In this document: positions 48,262-59,699 of the stretch, piece after piece | Position numbering within the stretch: position 1 is the first letter of the stretch | Layout of the letters: every line of letters starts with the position of its first letter | Source of the DNA: Thermomicrobium roseum DSM 5159 | Lineage (GTDB): Bacteria; Chloroflexota; Chloroflexia; Thermomicrobiales; Thermomicrobiaceae | DNA: 64,000 nt | NCBI RefSeq assembly: GCF_000021685.1 | Contig: NC_011961.1 | Location: forward strand, 496,001 to 560,000 | Direction: 5' to 3' | Program-made: the position numbers and the translations under genes | Notes under the pieces: generated by a model | What the model saw: the letters and a program-made list of their open reading frames with translations, nothing else | Told to the model about the DNA's origin: nothing | Databases searched by the model: none

Positions 48262-48409
48262 TGATCGTTCCTCCCTCACCCGTCGATCGACCGACCCCGA
48301 GCATGATACGCGAGCGCGTTGGTTCGGTAAGCCTATTTGTCTCCTCGGCGTCGGTCACCTTGCTGAGCGGTCGGTCGACTTGCCATGCTTACCGAGCGAG
48401 GTGCCGGCC

Positions 48410-49288
48410 ATGGAAGCACGGCTGACTCCAAAGACAGTCGCTCTGGATGGACTCCTGCTCTTCGTCCTGGAGGCAGGTGAAAACCGCCTCCCCTTGCTCA
48501 TTCTGCACGGCTTTGCCTCGAGCGCACTCGCCTGGACCGAGGTCATCCGAGCGCTCGCACCACAACGCCGTGTGCTGGCCTACGATCGACCTGGCTTCGG
48601 ACTGACCGCCGTGACCAGCGACACGTGGCATGGGCTGGACCCATACGCGCCCGCTGCGCAGGTCCCGATCGCCCGCGCGCTCGTGCAGCACCTCGGTGTC
48701 GGGCGGTTCGCGGTGCTCGGCCACTCGATGGGTGGTCGGCTCGCGTACGAGCTCGCCAGGGCACTTCCCGATCAGGTCGTCGCCGCGATCCTGGTGACAC
48801 CAGCCTGGGAGCGACCGAGCGCTCCGCGATTGGCTCGTTTCGCCCGTCAACCGCTGGTGGGTGCGCTCGTGCGGAGCGTGCTCCGCACGAGTAGCCCGCT
48901 GGCACTCCAGTTCGCTCAACGCCGGGTCTGGGCGAGTCCACCACCGAAAGGCCGCGAGGAACTGGCGTCGGTTGCCGTCAGCCTCGCGGGATGGGACGAG
49001 CGGCTCTGGCGGGTGACGCTCGCGACGCTGGCCGAGTCGTCCGCCAGGCGGCCGGAACAGGCTCCGACGGTACCGACGCTCGTCGTGCTCGGTGAGCACG
49101 ATCGGATCGTCTCCAACGAGCGGACGCTCCAGCTCGTCGCCGACTGGCAGGCGGCTGGCGCGACCGTCCGGGTGGAGCGCTGCGCGCGGAGCGGCCACTT
49201 GCCGCATGTCGAAGAGTTCGCTCGGTTCGTTCAGCTCGTGGAGGAGTTCCTCCAGGAGGTCGAACATGCCGAGACTCCAGCCAGGTGA
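48410..49288 (+). CDS. Alpha/beta hydrolase
   Basis: A 292-residue alpha/beta-hydrolase starting at the ATG at 48410 (the RBS is weak, GCGAGGTG). The nucleophile elbow G-H-S-M-G-G carries the serine, the acid is in VLGEHDRIV and the histidine in SGHLPHVEE. The oxyanion-hole-like HGF is at residues near 34-36. Esters or other small substrates are possible. Its end overlaps the following redoxin gene by 23 bases, so the two are cotranscribed. Confidence 0.85.
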   Translation: MEARLTPKTVALDGLLLFVLEAGENRLPLLILHGFASSALAWTEVIRALAPQRRVLAYDRPGFGLTAVTSDTWHGLDPYAPAAQVPIARALVQHLGVGRFAVLGHSMGGRLAYELARALPDQVVAAILVTPAWERPSAPRLARFARQPLVGALVRSVLRTSSPLALQFAQRRVWASPPPKGREELASVAVSLAGWDERLWRVTLATLAESSARRPEQAPTVPTLVVLGEHDRIVSNERTLQLVADWQAAGATVRVERCARSGHLPHVEEFARFVQLVEEFLQEVEHAETPAR

Positions 49289-49736
49289 TCGGCTGCCGGA
49301 ATGGCAGGCCGTTACGCTCTCTGGCGAGCCGGTCGGCAGTGGGACGCTGCGTGGTCGTCCAGCGGTCATCGTCCTCCTGCGCGGCTTGCGTTGACCCTAT
49401 TGCCGACGGCACCTGGCGCAGTTGCGCCAGCACTATGACGAATTCCGCAAGCGGGGTAGCGCGATCGTCGCGATCGCGCCCGATGGACCGCGCTCGCTTG
49501 CCCGCTTCTGGGAGCAGGAAGGGATGCCGTTTCCGGCGGTGGCCGACCCGGAGCACCGGATCGCCGAACTTCTCGGTCAGGAAGTACAGCTCCTCAAGCT
49601 GGGACGCATGCCAGCAGTCCTGGTCGTCGATCCGGATGGTATCGTGCGAGCCGCCTGGTACGGCGAGTCGATGCGGGATATTCCCAGCATAGAGGAAGTC
49701 TTGGCCGTGCTCGACAGCCTCGGTGCGTCCGTCTGA
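49266..49736 (+). CDS. Redoxin/AhpC-TSA-like protein with in-frame TGA at the first redox cysteine (candidate selenoprotein)
   Basis: Starting at the ATG at 49266 behind AGGAGGT, the frame runs 42 codons to a TGA at 49392-49394, then continues in the same frame to 49736. Read through, the product is 156 residues. The sequence around the TGA is R-G-L-R-[TGA]-P-Y-C-R-R-H-L: the family has C-P-x-C or C-P-Y-C there, so the TGA replaces the catalytic first cysteine and the second cysteine (C46) stays. The downstream part (IVAIAPDGPRSLARFWEQEGMPFPAVADPEHRIAELLG ... PAVLVVDPDGIVRAAWYGES) is a full thioredoxin-fold peroxiredoxin-like domain. This is what a selenoprotein (Sec43-x-x-Cys46) looks like. 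A hairpin follows at 49413-49430. A nonsense mutation or base error is the alternative; the ancestral TGC/TGT to TGA would be a transversion. Confidence 0.7.
49413..49430 (+). other. Candidate bacterial SECIS hairpin
   Basis: CTGGCGC (49413-49419), AGTT loop, GCGCCAG (49424-49430) forms a perfect 7-bp stem that starts 18 bases after the TGA, so the apical loop sits about 26 bases after it and has a G in its second position. Bacterial SECIS elements are hairpins in the coding region whose loop lies roughly 16-37 bases past the UGA. No selenocysteine machinery genes are in this window. Confidence 0.5.
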
Positions 49737-49745
49737 GGCCACTCT

Positions 49746-49783
49746 GAGAAGGATGAGAAAAACGGAGAAGGATGAGAAAAACG
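49746..49783. repeat. Two tandem copies of a 19-bp sequence
   Basis: GAGAAGGATGAGAAAAACG occurs twice head to tail (49746-49764 and 49765-49783), just after the redoxin gene stop. It may be a small replication slippage product. Confidence 0.9.
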
Positions 49784-50022
49784 GTCGCCGACCCTCTGCT
49801 CGTTCAGGCGAGATCCGCTGGCTGATCGAGGTCTTGCACGAGCTCCGGACGCCGCCGCATGACCGAACGGGCGTGAACCAATGCTCGCCCGGGTGACGAC
49901 GCACGATCGTGCTCGCCCGCCACTCGGGTCCAGACGACTTCCCCGGATCCGTCTCCGAGTTCGCGACCGGTACCGATCACCACTGCTCGGGAGGACACTC
50001 CGTCGGTTCGTGCACCGGTCGG

Positions 50023-50850
50023 TCAAGACGGTGCGGGAATACCCTCGAGCAACTGACGCAGTGCGCGCAGCGCGGTCAGGAAGGCGGTCCGGCCGGTGAA
50101 GCCCCCGTGCGATCCAGCGATCAGAAGGTGCGGCTCCAGGGAGAGGTAGCCGCGGTAACCGCGAGTGGCGAGTGCAGCGAGCGTTTCGGCGATTTCGCCA
50201 TCGCCCGCACCTGCGACCGTCACTTCTCCGGAACCGAGGACTGCATCTTTGACATGGACATGAGCGATGAACGGTGCGAGCATGGCAAATCCCGTGGAGA
50301 AGGGCCGCACGCCACATCGAACGAAATTCGCTGGATCCCACACTGCCCTGAACCACGGCGAACCGATCGAATTCAAGAGATCGAAGCAGCGGTGCGGAAT
50401 GTCACCATAGATCTCCTTCTCATTTTCGTGCAGCAAGGTAATGCCTGATTCCGCGGCACGATGGACCCATTGTTCGATACGCCGCAGCACTTCGTCCCGG
50501 TAGCGCTCAGGAGGCTCACCTGGTGGCAGGTAGAAGGAGAAAACGCGAACTCCCCAGCTGCCGAAACGACGGGCGATGGCGAGAGCTCGGTCGAGGCGCG
50601 CCGATTGGAAGGCGGCTGGGTCGGTGATGAGACTTTTGCCGACTGGGGAAGCGATCACTGCTACAGTCATCGTGCGTCGGGCGACCTCTTGGGCGAGCGC
50701 TGCCAATTCCTCGTCAGTCAAATCGAGCACATTTTTCCCCCACGCGCTGCGCAACTCCACCGTGTTTATCCCTGCCGCGTGCATCGTGTCGAGGGCAGGA
50801 GCCGGATCGGGGTGGATTTCGTCGGCGAATGCTGCCAGCTTCCAGCGCAT
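50023..50850 (-). CDS. Sugar-phosphate isomerase/epimerase-like TIM barrel
   Basis: The 275-residue product starting at the ATG at 50850 (no strong RBS, so the start is less sure; an upstream in-frame GTG gives 20 more residues) has the AP-endonuclease-2 fold pattern: WKLAAFADEIHPDPAPALDTMHAAGINTVELRSAWGKNV, then HENEKEIYGDIPHRCFDLLNSI, VWDPANFVRCGVRPF, HVHVKDAVLGSGEVTVAGAG and LSLEPHLL. The E, D, H and E residues in these motifs fit the metal site of xylose-isomerase-like TIM barrels. It likely acts on a sugar or inositol derivative. It stands alone. Confidence 0.75.
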   Translation of the reverse strand: MRWKLAAFADEIHPDPAPALDTMHAAGINTVELRSAWGKNVLDLTDEELAALAQEVARRTMTVAVIASPVGKSLITDPAAFQSARLDRALAIARRFGSWGVRVFSFYLPPGEPPERYRDEVLRRIEQWVHRAAESGITLLHENEKEIYGDIPHRCFDLLNSIGSPWFRAVWDPANFVRCGVRPFSTGFAMLAPFIAHVHVKDAVLGSGEVTVAGAGDGEIAETLAALATRGYRGYLSLEPHLLIAGSHGGFTGRTAFLTALRALRQLLEGIPAPS

Positions 50851-51487
50851 GACGCGAAACCAACCCGCAATTGCATCCCATCTCAGCGCACACGCCACCG
50901 CGACGCTCAACAGTGTCGGCGCTCGCGAGCCTCACTGACCTTTCTGCGGCGCTCGGTGCGCCGGCGAGCGAGCCGCTGCCCCTCGACTGTATAGGACTCT
51001 ACGAGCGCAGCGGCGAAGTTCCGTGTCGCCGTCCTCTCCTTCCTACCGCCCAGCGAAGAGCCGCTCGTCTGCGGCGTCCTTTCCGAGTCAACAGCCACCG
51101 AGGTGCCGACCGTCGGTGGCTCGCGTTTGCGATGCACGTCAGCCTGCTGCTGCCCGCCCACCGTCGTGCGGGGCTTGGGACGACCGCTGCGAGTGAGCTG
51201 TTCGTCGATCGACCCGCTAACTCGATCTCCGGCACGCCCCGTGCACCTTTGGTGGTGAAGCCAGTGTCGATCCAAGGACGGTGAGCACGAATCTTGGTCA
51301 CTCACCGATAGGTGTCACGGCCGATTACGACGGCCATGTCACCACCGCCATGGCACGGCCGGCACTGGAGCAGCTGAACGCGCCTCTCGGTGACCGATTC
51401 CGGTACCAATTCCCGGAGAGACGCGGCACGACCAGCCTGACGCGGCCGACTGTCAGTTCGGTTCCACGTCACAGTACGATGTTTTTG
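50851..51487. other. Gap of 637 bases without a supported gene
   Basis: Open frames lack RBS and recognisable sequence and the longest (50907-51305, leftward) looks like a composition shadow. A TTTTTG run precedes the tRNA 3' end, compatible with its terminator. Confidence 0.4.
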
Positions 51488-51563
51488 TGGTAGGCCGGGT
51501 GGGACTCGAACCCACAGCCCGCGGATTAAAAGTCCGCTGCTCTGCCAGTTGAGCTACCAGCCC
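51488..51563 (-). tRNA. tRNA-Lys (anticodon UUU)
   Basis: A 76-nt tRNA with an encoded CCA. The anticodon loop is CTTTTAA, the T-loop carries GGTTCGAGTCC and the D-arm GCTCAACTGGCAGAGC. The acceptor stem has G1-U72 as a wobble pair at the end. Confidence 0.95.
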
Positions 51564-51714
51564 GCATCGACCCGGCGCTGATCCTGCACCGAGCCAGTTT
51601 CAATTGTACGCTATGCGAGGGCGTGCGTGCAGCTTGGCCGGCCATGGTAAGGCCGCCTGGCGCAGCGACTGCTCGCTCGCTGTCCCGTGCTCTCCAGCGT
51701 TGGAGGTCGAGACG

Positions 51715-51969
51715 ATGACGCTCAGCGAAGCCGATGCGCGCAACCTCGCGCTCCGCGCGCTCGATCGGTTGGGCGGTCCCCAGGCTGTCTATCGCTCGCC
51801 ACGACATCCCTTCTCACCGACTGGGATGCGTGTCTTCACGCTCGACGATGTCGAGATCCGCATCCGCTACGGCGAAATCAGCTCACCCGCCGTCATCGAG
51901 TTGGCCGGATACGTCTTCGAAATCCGCGAGGACGAGCTGATCCTCCTCTTCCGTCCGCCGTCACCATGA
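51715..51969 (+). CDS. Small hypothetical protein (84 aa)
   Basis: The ATG at 51715 follows GGAGGTCGAG. The product is acidic and mixed alpha/beta, with one helical start (LSEADARNLALRALDRLGGPQAVY) and three strands. I do not recognise the family. Its stop overlaps the start of the DUF92 gene (ATGA), so the two are coupled. Confidence 0.65.
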   Translation: MTLSEADARNLALRALDRLGGPQAVYRSPRHPFSPTGMRVFTLDDVEIRIRYGEISSPAVIELAGYVFEIREDELILLFRPPSP

Positions 51970-52799
51970 GCACGCCAGAACGTCGCCTCGGCATCCCCCT
52001 GCGACTGGCTCTCGGCGCTGCGCTGGCTGCGGTCATCGCGAGCCTCGCCGTGCGCCGGCGTGCCCTCGACCGCGGTGGGGCGCTCGCGGCGGTGCTCGTC
52101 GGCACGCTCACGTTCGCGGCGGGTGGCCTGGCGTGGTCACGAGTGATGATCGGTTTCTTCGTGACCGGCAGTCTTCTCAGCCGTGTCGGCCGGCAGCGCA
52201 AGCGTGCTGCTGCGACCCAGGGGCAGCGCGGATAGCGCGATGCGCGGCAAGTGCTCGCCAACGGCGGCCTGGCTGCCCTCTTCGCGGCGCTTCACTTGAT
52301 GAGCAAGCAGCGCAGTGACTGGTCGCTCCCGTTTCTTGGGGCGATCGCCAGCGCTGCCGCTGATACCTGGGCGACCGAGATCGGGATGCTGAGCGCCCAT
52401 CCGCCGCGGTCGCTCCGGACTGGCCGCCCGGTTCCACCCGGTACGTCGGGCGCGGTCTCGCTGCTCGGCTTGCTCGGTATGGTTGCCGGGGCGAGCTTCG
52501 TTGCGCTGCTGGCACCGCGCGGTACACCGCGCCTGCCCATCGCCGTCGCTGGCTGCCTCGGTGCACTGGCCGATAGCCTCCTCGGGGCGACCCTCCAGGC
52601 TCGCTATTCCTGTTCGATCTGCCAGCGATCGCTGGAACAGCCGGCACATCCCCCCTGCCCCGGTCCCGCGCAGCGTGTGAGCGGCTTCCCAGGCGTGACC
52701 AACGATGCCGTCAATGCGCTCGCGACGCTCGTAGGGGCTGCGCTGGCGAGTCGCCTGGGTCACTGGACCAGGCGGATGAGCGCCTCCCGCGGCTCGTAA
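51966..52799 (+). pseudogene. DUF92-family membrane protein interrupted by in-frame TAG
   Basis: The frame from the ATG at 51966 gives a 277-codon DUF92 protein: an N-terminal hydrophobic pair (LALGAALAAVIASLAV, GGALAAVLVGTLTFAAGG), the GFFVTGSLLSRVGRQRKRAA motif, then QVLANGGLAALFAALH, GAIASAAADTWATEIGMLS, GTSGAVSLLGLLGMVAGA and a C-terminal NDAVNALATLVGAALASR. At 52233-52235 a TAG breaks the frame between the KRAA motif and QVLANGG, where related proteins have a polar residue such as Gln. The two halves are otherwise complete and in frame. This could be a recent nonsense mutation or a base error. Homologues include plant phytyl-phosphate kinase relatives. The end overlaps hemQ by 40 bases. 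Confidence 0.75.
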
Positions 52800-53425
52800 C
52801 GCTGACCGAGGAAGATCGGCGTATCCAGCTGCGTATACTTCCGAACCTCGGCCGCCCGCAAGCGCTGGACCATGGTGATCAAGGTTCCGACATCGTCGTC
52901 CTCGAGCGCGACGATGAACTCCTGATCCTGGACACCGAACGAGTTGACCGTGTTGGTCAGCACGGTCGGAAACTCGTCGCCGAGCCGCCCATGCTCGGCC
53001 ATCAAGCGCCGCCGCTCCTCGAAGGGCAAGAGATACCATTCGGGCGTCTTGACGAAGGGATAGACGCTCAAATAGCGCTTGGGAGGCTCGCCGCGCAGGA
53101 AGGCTGGCCCGTGCGTCGGGTCGTATTGTGAGCTTCCGGCCATGCCGAAGTAGGCGTAGCGGACCGGCAAGGCCCGGCCGAGTGCGGTGCGCCGCAGCGC
53201 CAAGGCGAGGTCCTGGAAATGTGCCGGATCGTGCCCGAGCAACCAGAATATGAGATCCACGTCAGGACGGAAACCGGTCGCCAAGTAGGCGCCGCGGAGC
53301 GCTGTCCCCTCGCTCCGCTCCAAGAGTTGGACGAATTCCTCCACCGCCGGCTCGACTGGACGCGGTACCCGGTCCTGATCCAGCGCGCACAGCCAGAACA
53401 CGGTGTAACGCGGTAGAGCGTTCAT
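52760..53425 (-). CDS. hemQ: HemQ-type coproheme decarboxylase (chlorite-dismutase fold)
   Basis: The ATG at 53425 gives 221 residues. The sequence has the HemQ pattern YPFVKTPEWYLLPFEERRRLMAEHGRLGDEFP with the heme-ligand histidine H145 and the tyrosine Y122 of V-Y-P-F that corresponds to the catalytic tyrosine of coproheme decarboxylases. Earlier motifs (VFWLCALD, LRGAYLATGFRPDVDLIFWLLG) form the first half of the ferredoxin-like fold. It makes heme b from coproheme with hydrogen peroxide in the coproporphyrin-dependent pathway. It stands alone; a palindrome lies about 210 bases upstream. Confidence 0.88.
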   Translation of the reverse strand: MNALPRYTVFWLCALDQDRVPRPVEPAVEEFVQLLERSEGTALRGAYLATGFRPDVDLIFWLLGHDPAHFQDLALALRRTALGRALPVRYAYFGMAGSSQYDPTHGPAFLRGEPPKRYLSVYPFVKTPEWYLLPFEERRRLMAEHGRLGDEFPTVLTNTVNSFGVQDQEFIVALEDDDVGTLITMVQRLRAAEVRKYTQLDTPIFLGQRYEPREALIRLVQ

Positions 53426-53774
53426 GTCGTCGCGCGTCCTTTCCGATCGACCATCCTTCTCCTGCTCCTCGCTGCGATTCTGCCAAATCTCCCGAAATTG
53501 TTCGAGTCGGGCAAAGCTTGACACGTCCCGAACCTGGCCGACTCACTGTGGCGGGGGCCCGCGCACGATGAGAACTGGAAGGACCGGTCCGTTCGACTAC
53601 ACACAGGAGAGATTCACCTCGACACTCGCGACTTCGCGGTCGAACGTTTCGACCGACGGTCCCGGGAGACCAGCCGGCCGCACAACGGCGAGTCGGGACG
53701 GAGGGCGCGACTGTTCGGCTGGTTACGCTGCGCAGGCTCGCCGCGCTGGCCGGTCGTCGGCCGCTACTGCGTCG
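53426..53774. other. Gap of 349 bases with one palindrome
   Basis: No gene seen. CGGTCGAA, CGT, TTCGACCG (53637-53655) forms a perfect palindrome with 8-bp arms that could terminate the M16 transcript or act as an operator for hemQ. Confidence 0.4.
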
Positions 53775-56438
53775 TCAAGGCTGCGGTGTCGGCGGGCTGA
53801 GTGGCCCGTCTGCCGCGGGACCGACGATCGTGACCTGCAGACGTGTTGGATCGAGGTAGCGGACAGCCACTGCACGGACCATAGCCTCGTCGATCGCTGC
53901 CAAGCGCTCAGGGAGTCGCTCGAGGTAATCCAGACCGAGTTCGTAAAAGAGCGAGTCCGCCAGTGCTCCCGCTAGACCAGCCGCGGTGGAGAGTCCGAGC
54001 ACGACTGTCCCAGCGAGCGCGGTCTTGGCGTCGGCCAGTTCCTGCGGAGTCGGACCTTCGCGACGGAACTGCTCGACCTCTTCCACAATCTGCCCGATCA
54101 CCCGCTCGACGTGCACGGGTGCCACTCCCGCGTACGCGGTCCAGAAACCCGTCCCCAGCCCCGTCTCCAACGCACTTGCCGCGTAATAGGCCAGCCCGGA
54201 CCGTTCACGGACCCGTGCACCGATGCGCCCCATGAGACCCAGCCGCCCCAGTACGACGTTGGCGAGGCGTAATGCCTCGTAGTCCGGGTGTCGGCGTGGT
54301 ATGGTCAGGATTCCCAGTGCGAGATCGGCCTGTTGCTTTCCGGGCAGTGTCTCCGTCCGGCGTGCGCCGCGGTCAGCGGGGACGACGTCCGGAATCTCGA
54401 GCGGCGGAGCGGTTCCCTGCCAGGAGGCCAATGCTCGCCCCAGCCACTCGCTGACGATCTCGGGTTCCAGACCACCGGCCACCGTGATGACTGCTCCCGC
54501 GGGTCGATAGTAGGTCTCGTGGAACGCTCGCACTGCCTTGACGGTGAGCGACTCCAAACTCTCCTCGGTACCGAGAATGCGATGATGATACGGGTGACCG
54601 GCTGGATAGAGCAGTGCCCGCAACAAGGCATCGGCCTGGGCACGCGTGCTTTGCTGCGCCTGGCGCAGTGCAGTGAGCGCTTGCTGCCGTACCCGGTGCA
54701 GCTGCTCGGGCAGGAAGGCGGGAGACACGATGACCTCGACCAACAGCGGTAGCGCCTGCTCCAGAACTTCCACGAGGCAGGTCAGGCCGATATCCACGCT
54801 ATCGCGACCGACGTTCACGCTGACAGTCGCTCCCAGCCGGTCCAGCTCCTCGTTGAGTGCAGCTTCGTCGCGAGCCAGTGTTCCACGCATGAGCAGCTGG
54901 CCCGTGACCGAAGCGATGCCAGGCAATGTTCCGTCCCGCGCCGCACCAGCTGGGATGCGAATGTTCACCACTGCGAGCCCGCTCGCTGGAATCGCCTGAC
55001 CGGCGAACTGCGCCCCGTTCGCCAACCGGCCGGTCACTGGCACGAGATGAACCCGCGGCAAAAGGACCGGTTCCGATGGTGACGATGCACCACCGGTGAA
55101 CCAATAGCGGGGCGCCGGCGTCTCGAGCGGTTCACCGGTTACCCCGACGCGCTCCTCGTCGCTCGCTACCGGTTCTAACCAGCCGACCGTCCGTCGTTCC
55201 GGTCGGAGATAGGTGTTCGCGACCCGCACCACGTCGTCCGGTTCCACTGCCTGGAGCTCGGCCAACAGGCGTTCCGGTGATCGATCCGGCGCGACAACGG
55301 CGAGCGAGCCGAGCAGAGCCGCGCGGCTCTGCGCACTTTCGTTCGCGGCGGCGAACTGCACCGTTAGCTGGCGCTTCGCACGCGCCAGCTCGTCCTGGCC
55401 GACGGCATCCTCGCGGAGACGCGCGATCGTTTCCTCGATGATCGTCTCCACTCGAGCTGGTTCAGCGAGTGGCGTGAGCGTCGCGGATACCGTGAAGACG
55501 AACGGGTCGAGGGTGAGCGACATGCTCGAGGCTGCTGCAGTGCAAAGTCCGGGAGCGACCAGTGCACGGTAGAGGCGCGCGCTGCGGCCCATTCCGCCGC
55601 CACCGAAGGCGACCGGTTTTCCCCCGGAGAGAATCGCGTCGAGAACGAGCAGTGCGGGAATATCCGGGTGGGTCGCTGCGGGCACGCGCCAGGCCATGAG
55701 CAGCTGGGCAGTCGGGGCTGGTCGCCGGACAGTCACGCGTCGTTCTCCCCATTGGTCCGGCTCTCGCGCCCGCACTGGCGGGGGTACTGTACCGGCAGGA
55801 AGCCCCGCAAAGCGTCGTTCCACCGCGACCAGGGCGGTGTCTGGATCGATATCCCCCACGATCACCAGAATGGCGTTGTTCGGTTGGTAATAGGTGCGGT
55901 AGTGCTGGTACAAGTCGTCGCGCGTGATGGTCTGCAGGTCCTCTCGATAGCCGATCACCGGATGCCCATACGGATGGGCCCGAAAGGAAGCCGCCAGGAC
56001 TTCTTCGCGGAGGTACGTGCTGGGCTGGTTCTCGCTGCCGGCGCGCTCGGCGAGGATGACGGTACGCTCCCGCTCCACTTCCCCGGGGTCGAACGCGGCC
56101 GCTACCATGCGATCGGCCTCGATGTCCAGCGCGAGTTGCCAGCCGGGCGTGGGCAGCGTCTCGAAATAAGCGGTGTAGTCCAGCCAGGTGAAACCGTTGA
56201 GGGTGCCACCCCAGCGATTGACCTGACGGAAGATCGTACCGGGCGGGAAACGCGGTGTTCCCTTGAAGAGCATGTGCTCGACCCAGTGGGAAATCCCCGT
56301 GAGACCTGGTTGCTCGTTCCGACTTCCTACCCGGTACCAAATCCAACAGGAGACGACCGGTGCATGCCGGAGTGGCTGTAGGAGAACCTCGAGGCCATTC
56401 GTCAAGCGTGTCGCGATGAATGCGCCATCATCGTGCAT
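53775..56438 (-). CDS. Fused two-module M16 zinc peptidase
   Basis: The ATG at 56438, behind GAGGAGGGG, gives 887 residues. The N-terminal half is a catalytic M16 module with the inverted zinc motif H-W-V-E-H (H51, E54, H55) and the later zinc-ligand Glu in the VERERTVILAERAG helix. The C-terminal half (about 460-887) is a second M16 module without the HxxEH motif. In many bacteria these halves are separate subunits. Such enzymes degrade small peptides or process proteins, usually in the cytoplasm or periplasm. The gene follows aconitase in the same direction (56-base gap) and no signal peptide is visible. Confidence 0.88.
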   Translation of the reverse strand: MHDDGAFIATRLTNGLEVLLQPLRHAPVVSCWIWYRVGSRNEQPGLTGISHWVEHMLFKGTPRFPPGTIFRQVNRWGGTLNGFTWLDYTAYFETLPTPGWQLALDIEADRMVAAAFDPGEVERERTVILAERAGSENQPSTYLREEVLAASFRAHPYGHPVIGYREDLQTITRDDLYQHYRTYYQPNNAILVIVGDIDPDTALVAVERRFAGLPAGTVPPPVRAREPDQWGERRVTVRRPAPTAQLLMAWRVPAATHPDIPALLVLDAILSGGKPVAFGGGGMGRSARLYRALVAPGLCTAAASSMSLTLDPFVFTVSATLTPLAEPARVETIIEETIARLREDAVGQDELARAKRQLTVQFAAANESAQSRAALLGSLAVVAPDRSPERLLAELQAVEPDDVVRVANTYLRPERRTVGWLEPVASDEERVGVTGEPLETPAPRYWFTGGASSPSEPVLLPRVHLVPVTGRLANGAQFAGQAIPASGLAVVNIRIPAGAARDGTLPGIASVTGQLLMRGTLARDEAALNEELDRLGATVSVNVGRDSVDIGLTCLVEVLEQALPLLVEVIVSPAFLPEQLHRVRQQALTALRQAQQSTRAQADALLRALLYPAGHPYHHRILGTEESLESLTVKAVRAFHETYYRPAGAVITVAGGLEPEIVSEWLGRALASWQGTAPPLEIPDVVPADRGARRTETLPGKQQADLALGILTIPRRHPDYEALRLANVVLGRLGLMGRIGARVRERSGLAYYAASALETGLGTGFWTAYAGVAPVHVERVIGQIVEEVEQFRREGPTPQELADAKTALAGTVVLGLSTAAGLAGALADSLFYELGLDYLERLPERLAAIDEAMVRAVAVRYLDPTRLQVTIVGPAADGPLSPPTPQP

Positions 56439-56493
56439 CGAGCCCCTCCTCACGACGCCGCGCCGGGCACGCAGCCGGTCGACCGCAGTCCTC

Positions 56494-59277
<2,784 letters not shown>

Positions 59278-59699
59278 CGCCTGCTCTCCTCGCTCCCATC
59301 CGCGCCCTCGTTTGGCGCGTCTGATTCCACTTCCTTAACTGTACTGCGCAGCGGTCACCTGCCCAAAGGGAATGTCTGAGTCGTCAGCGGGCCCGCATAT
59401 CCAGATTTTCCTGACAGACGGAACATGCCCCTCGCGTTATACTGACTTTCGCAGCACGGGACACCGGCGGCCCACTGCCGAAGCGAGTGGAACGTGTTGC
59501 GAACATGGCCGACTCGGTAATCCTCGCGAGTCGGTGACTGAATACCCTCTCTGCACCTCCAGTTTCCCCCTCTCTACCCCTCTCTTCGGGGCGGTGGACT
59601 CCAGACCGCCCCGACCTCTTGCCTGCGCTCGCCGAGACGACGGCACGGCGAGGCCTGCCAGCTCCCTCGCTCGCCGCTGAGCCGTTCTGGGAACTCGAT
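59278..59699. other. Gap of 422 bases with two hairpins
   Basis: Between xdhC and acnA, both read leftward. CCGACTCG/CGAGTCGG (59509-59516 with 59527-59534) and CGGGGCGGT/ACCGCCCCG (59587-59595 with 59605-59613) are perfect stems. The second could be the terminator of the cox/xdhC operon. No open frame is convincing. The region before acnA must hold its promoter. Confidence 0.5.

Noticed and set aside
50907..51305. Open frame of 132 codons leftward in the gap before tRNA-Lys
   Set aside because: Low-complexity Arg/Ser-rich translation, no RBS and no recognisable fold.
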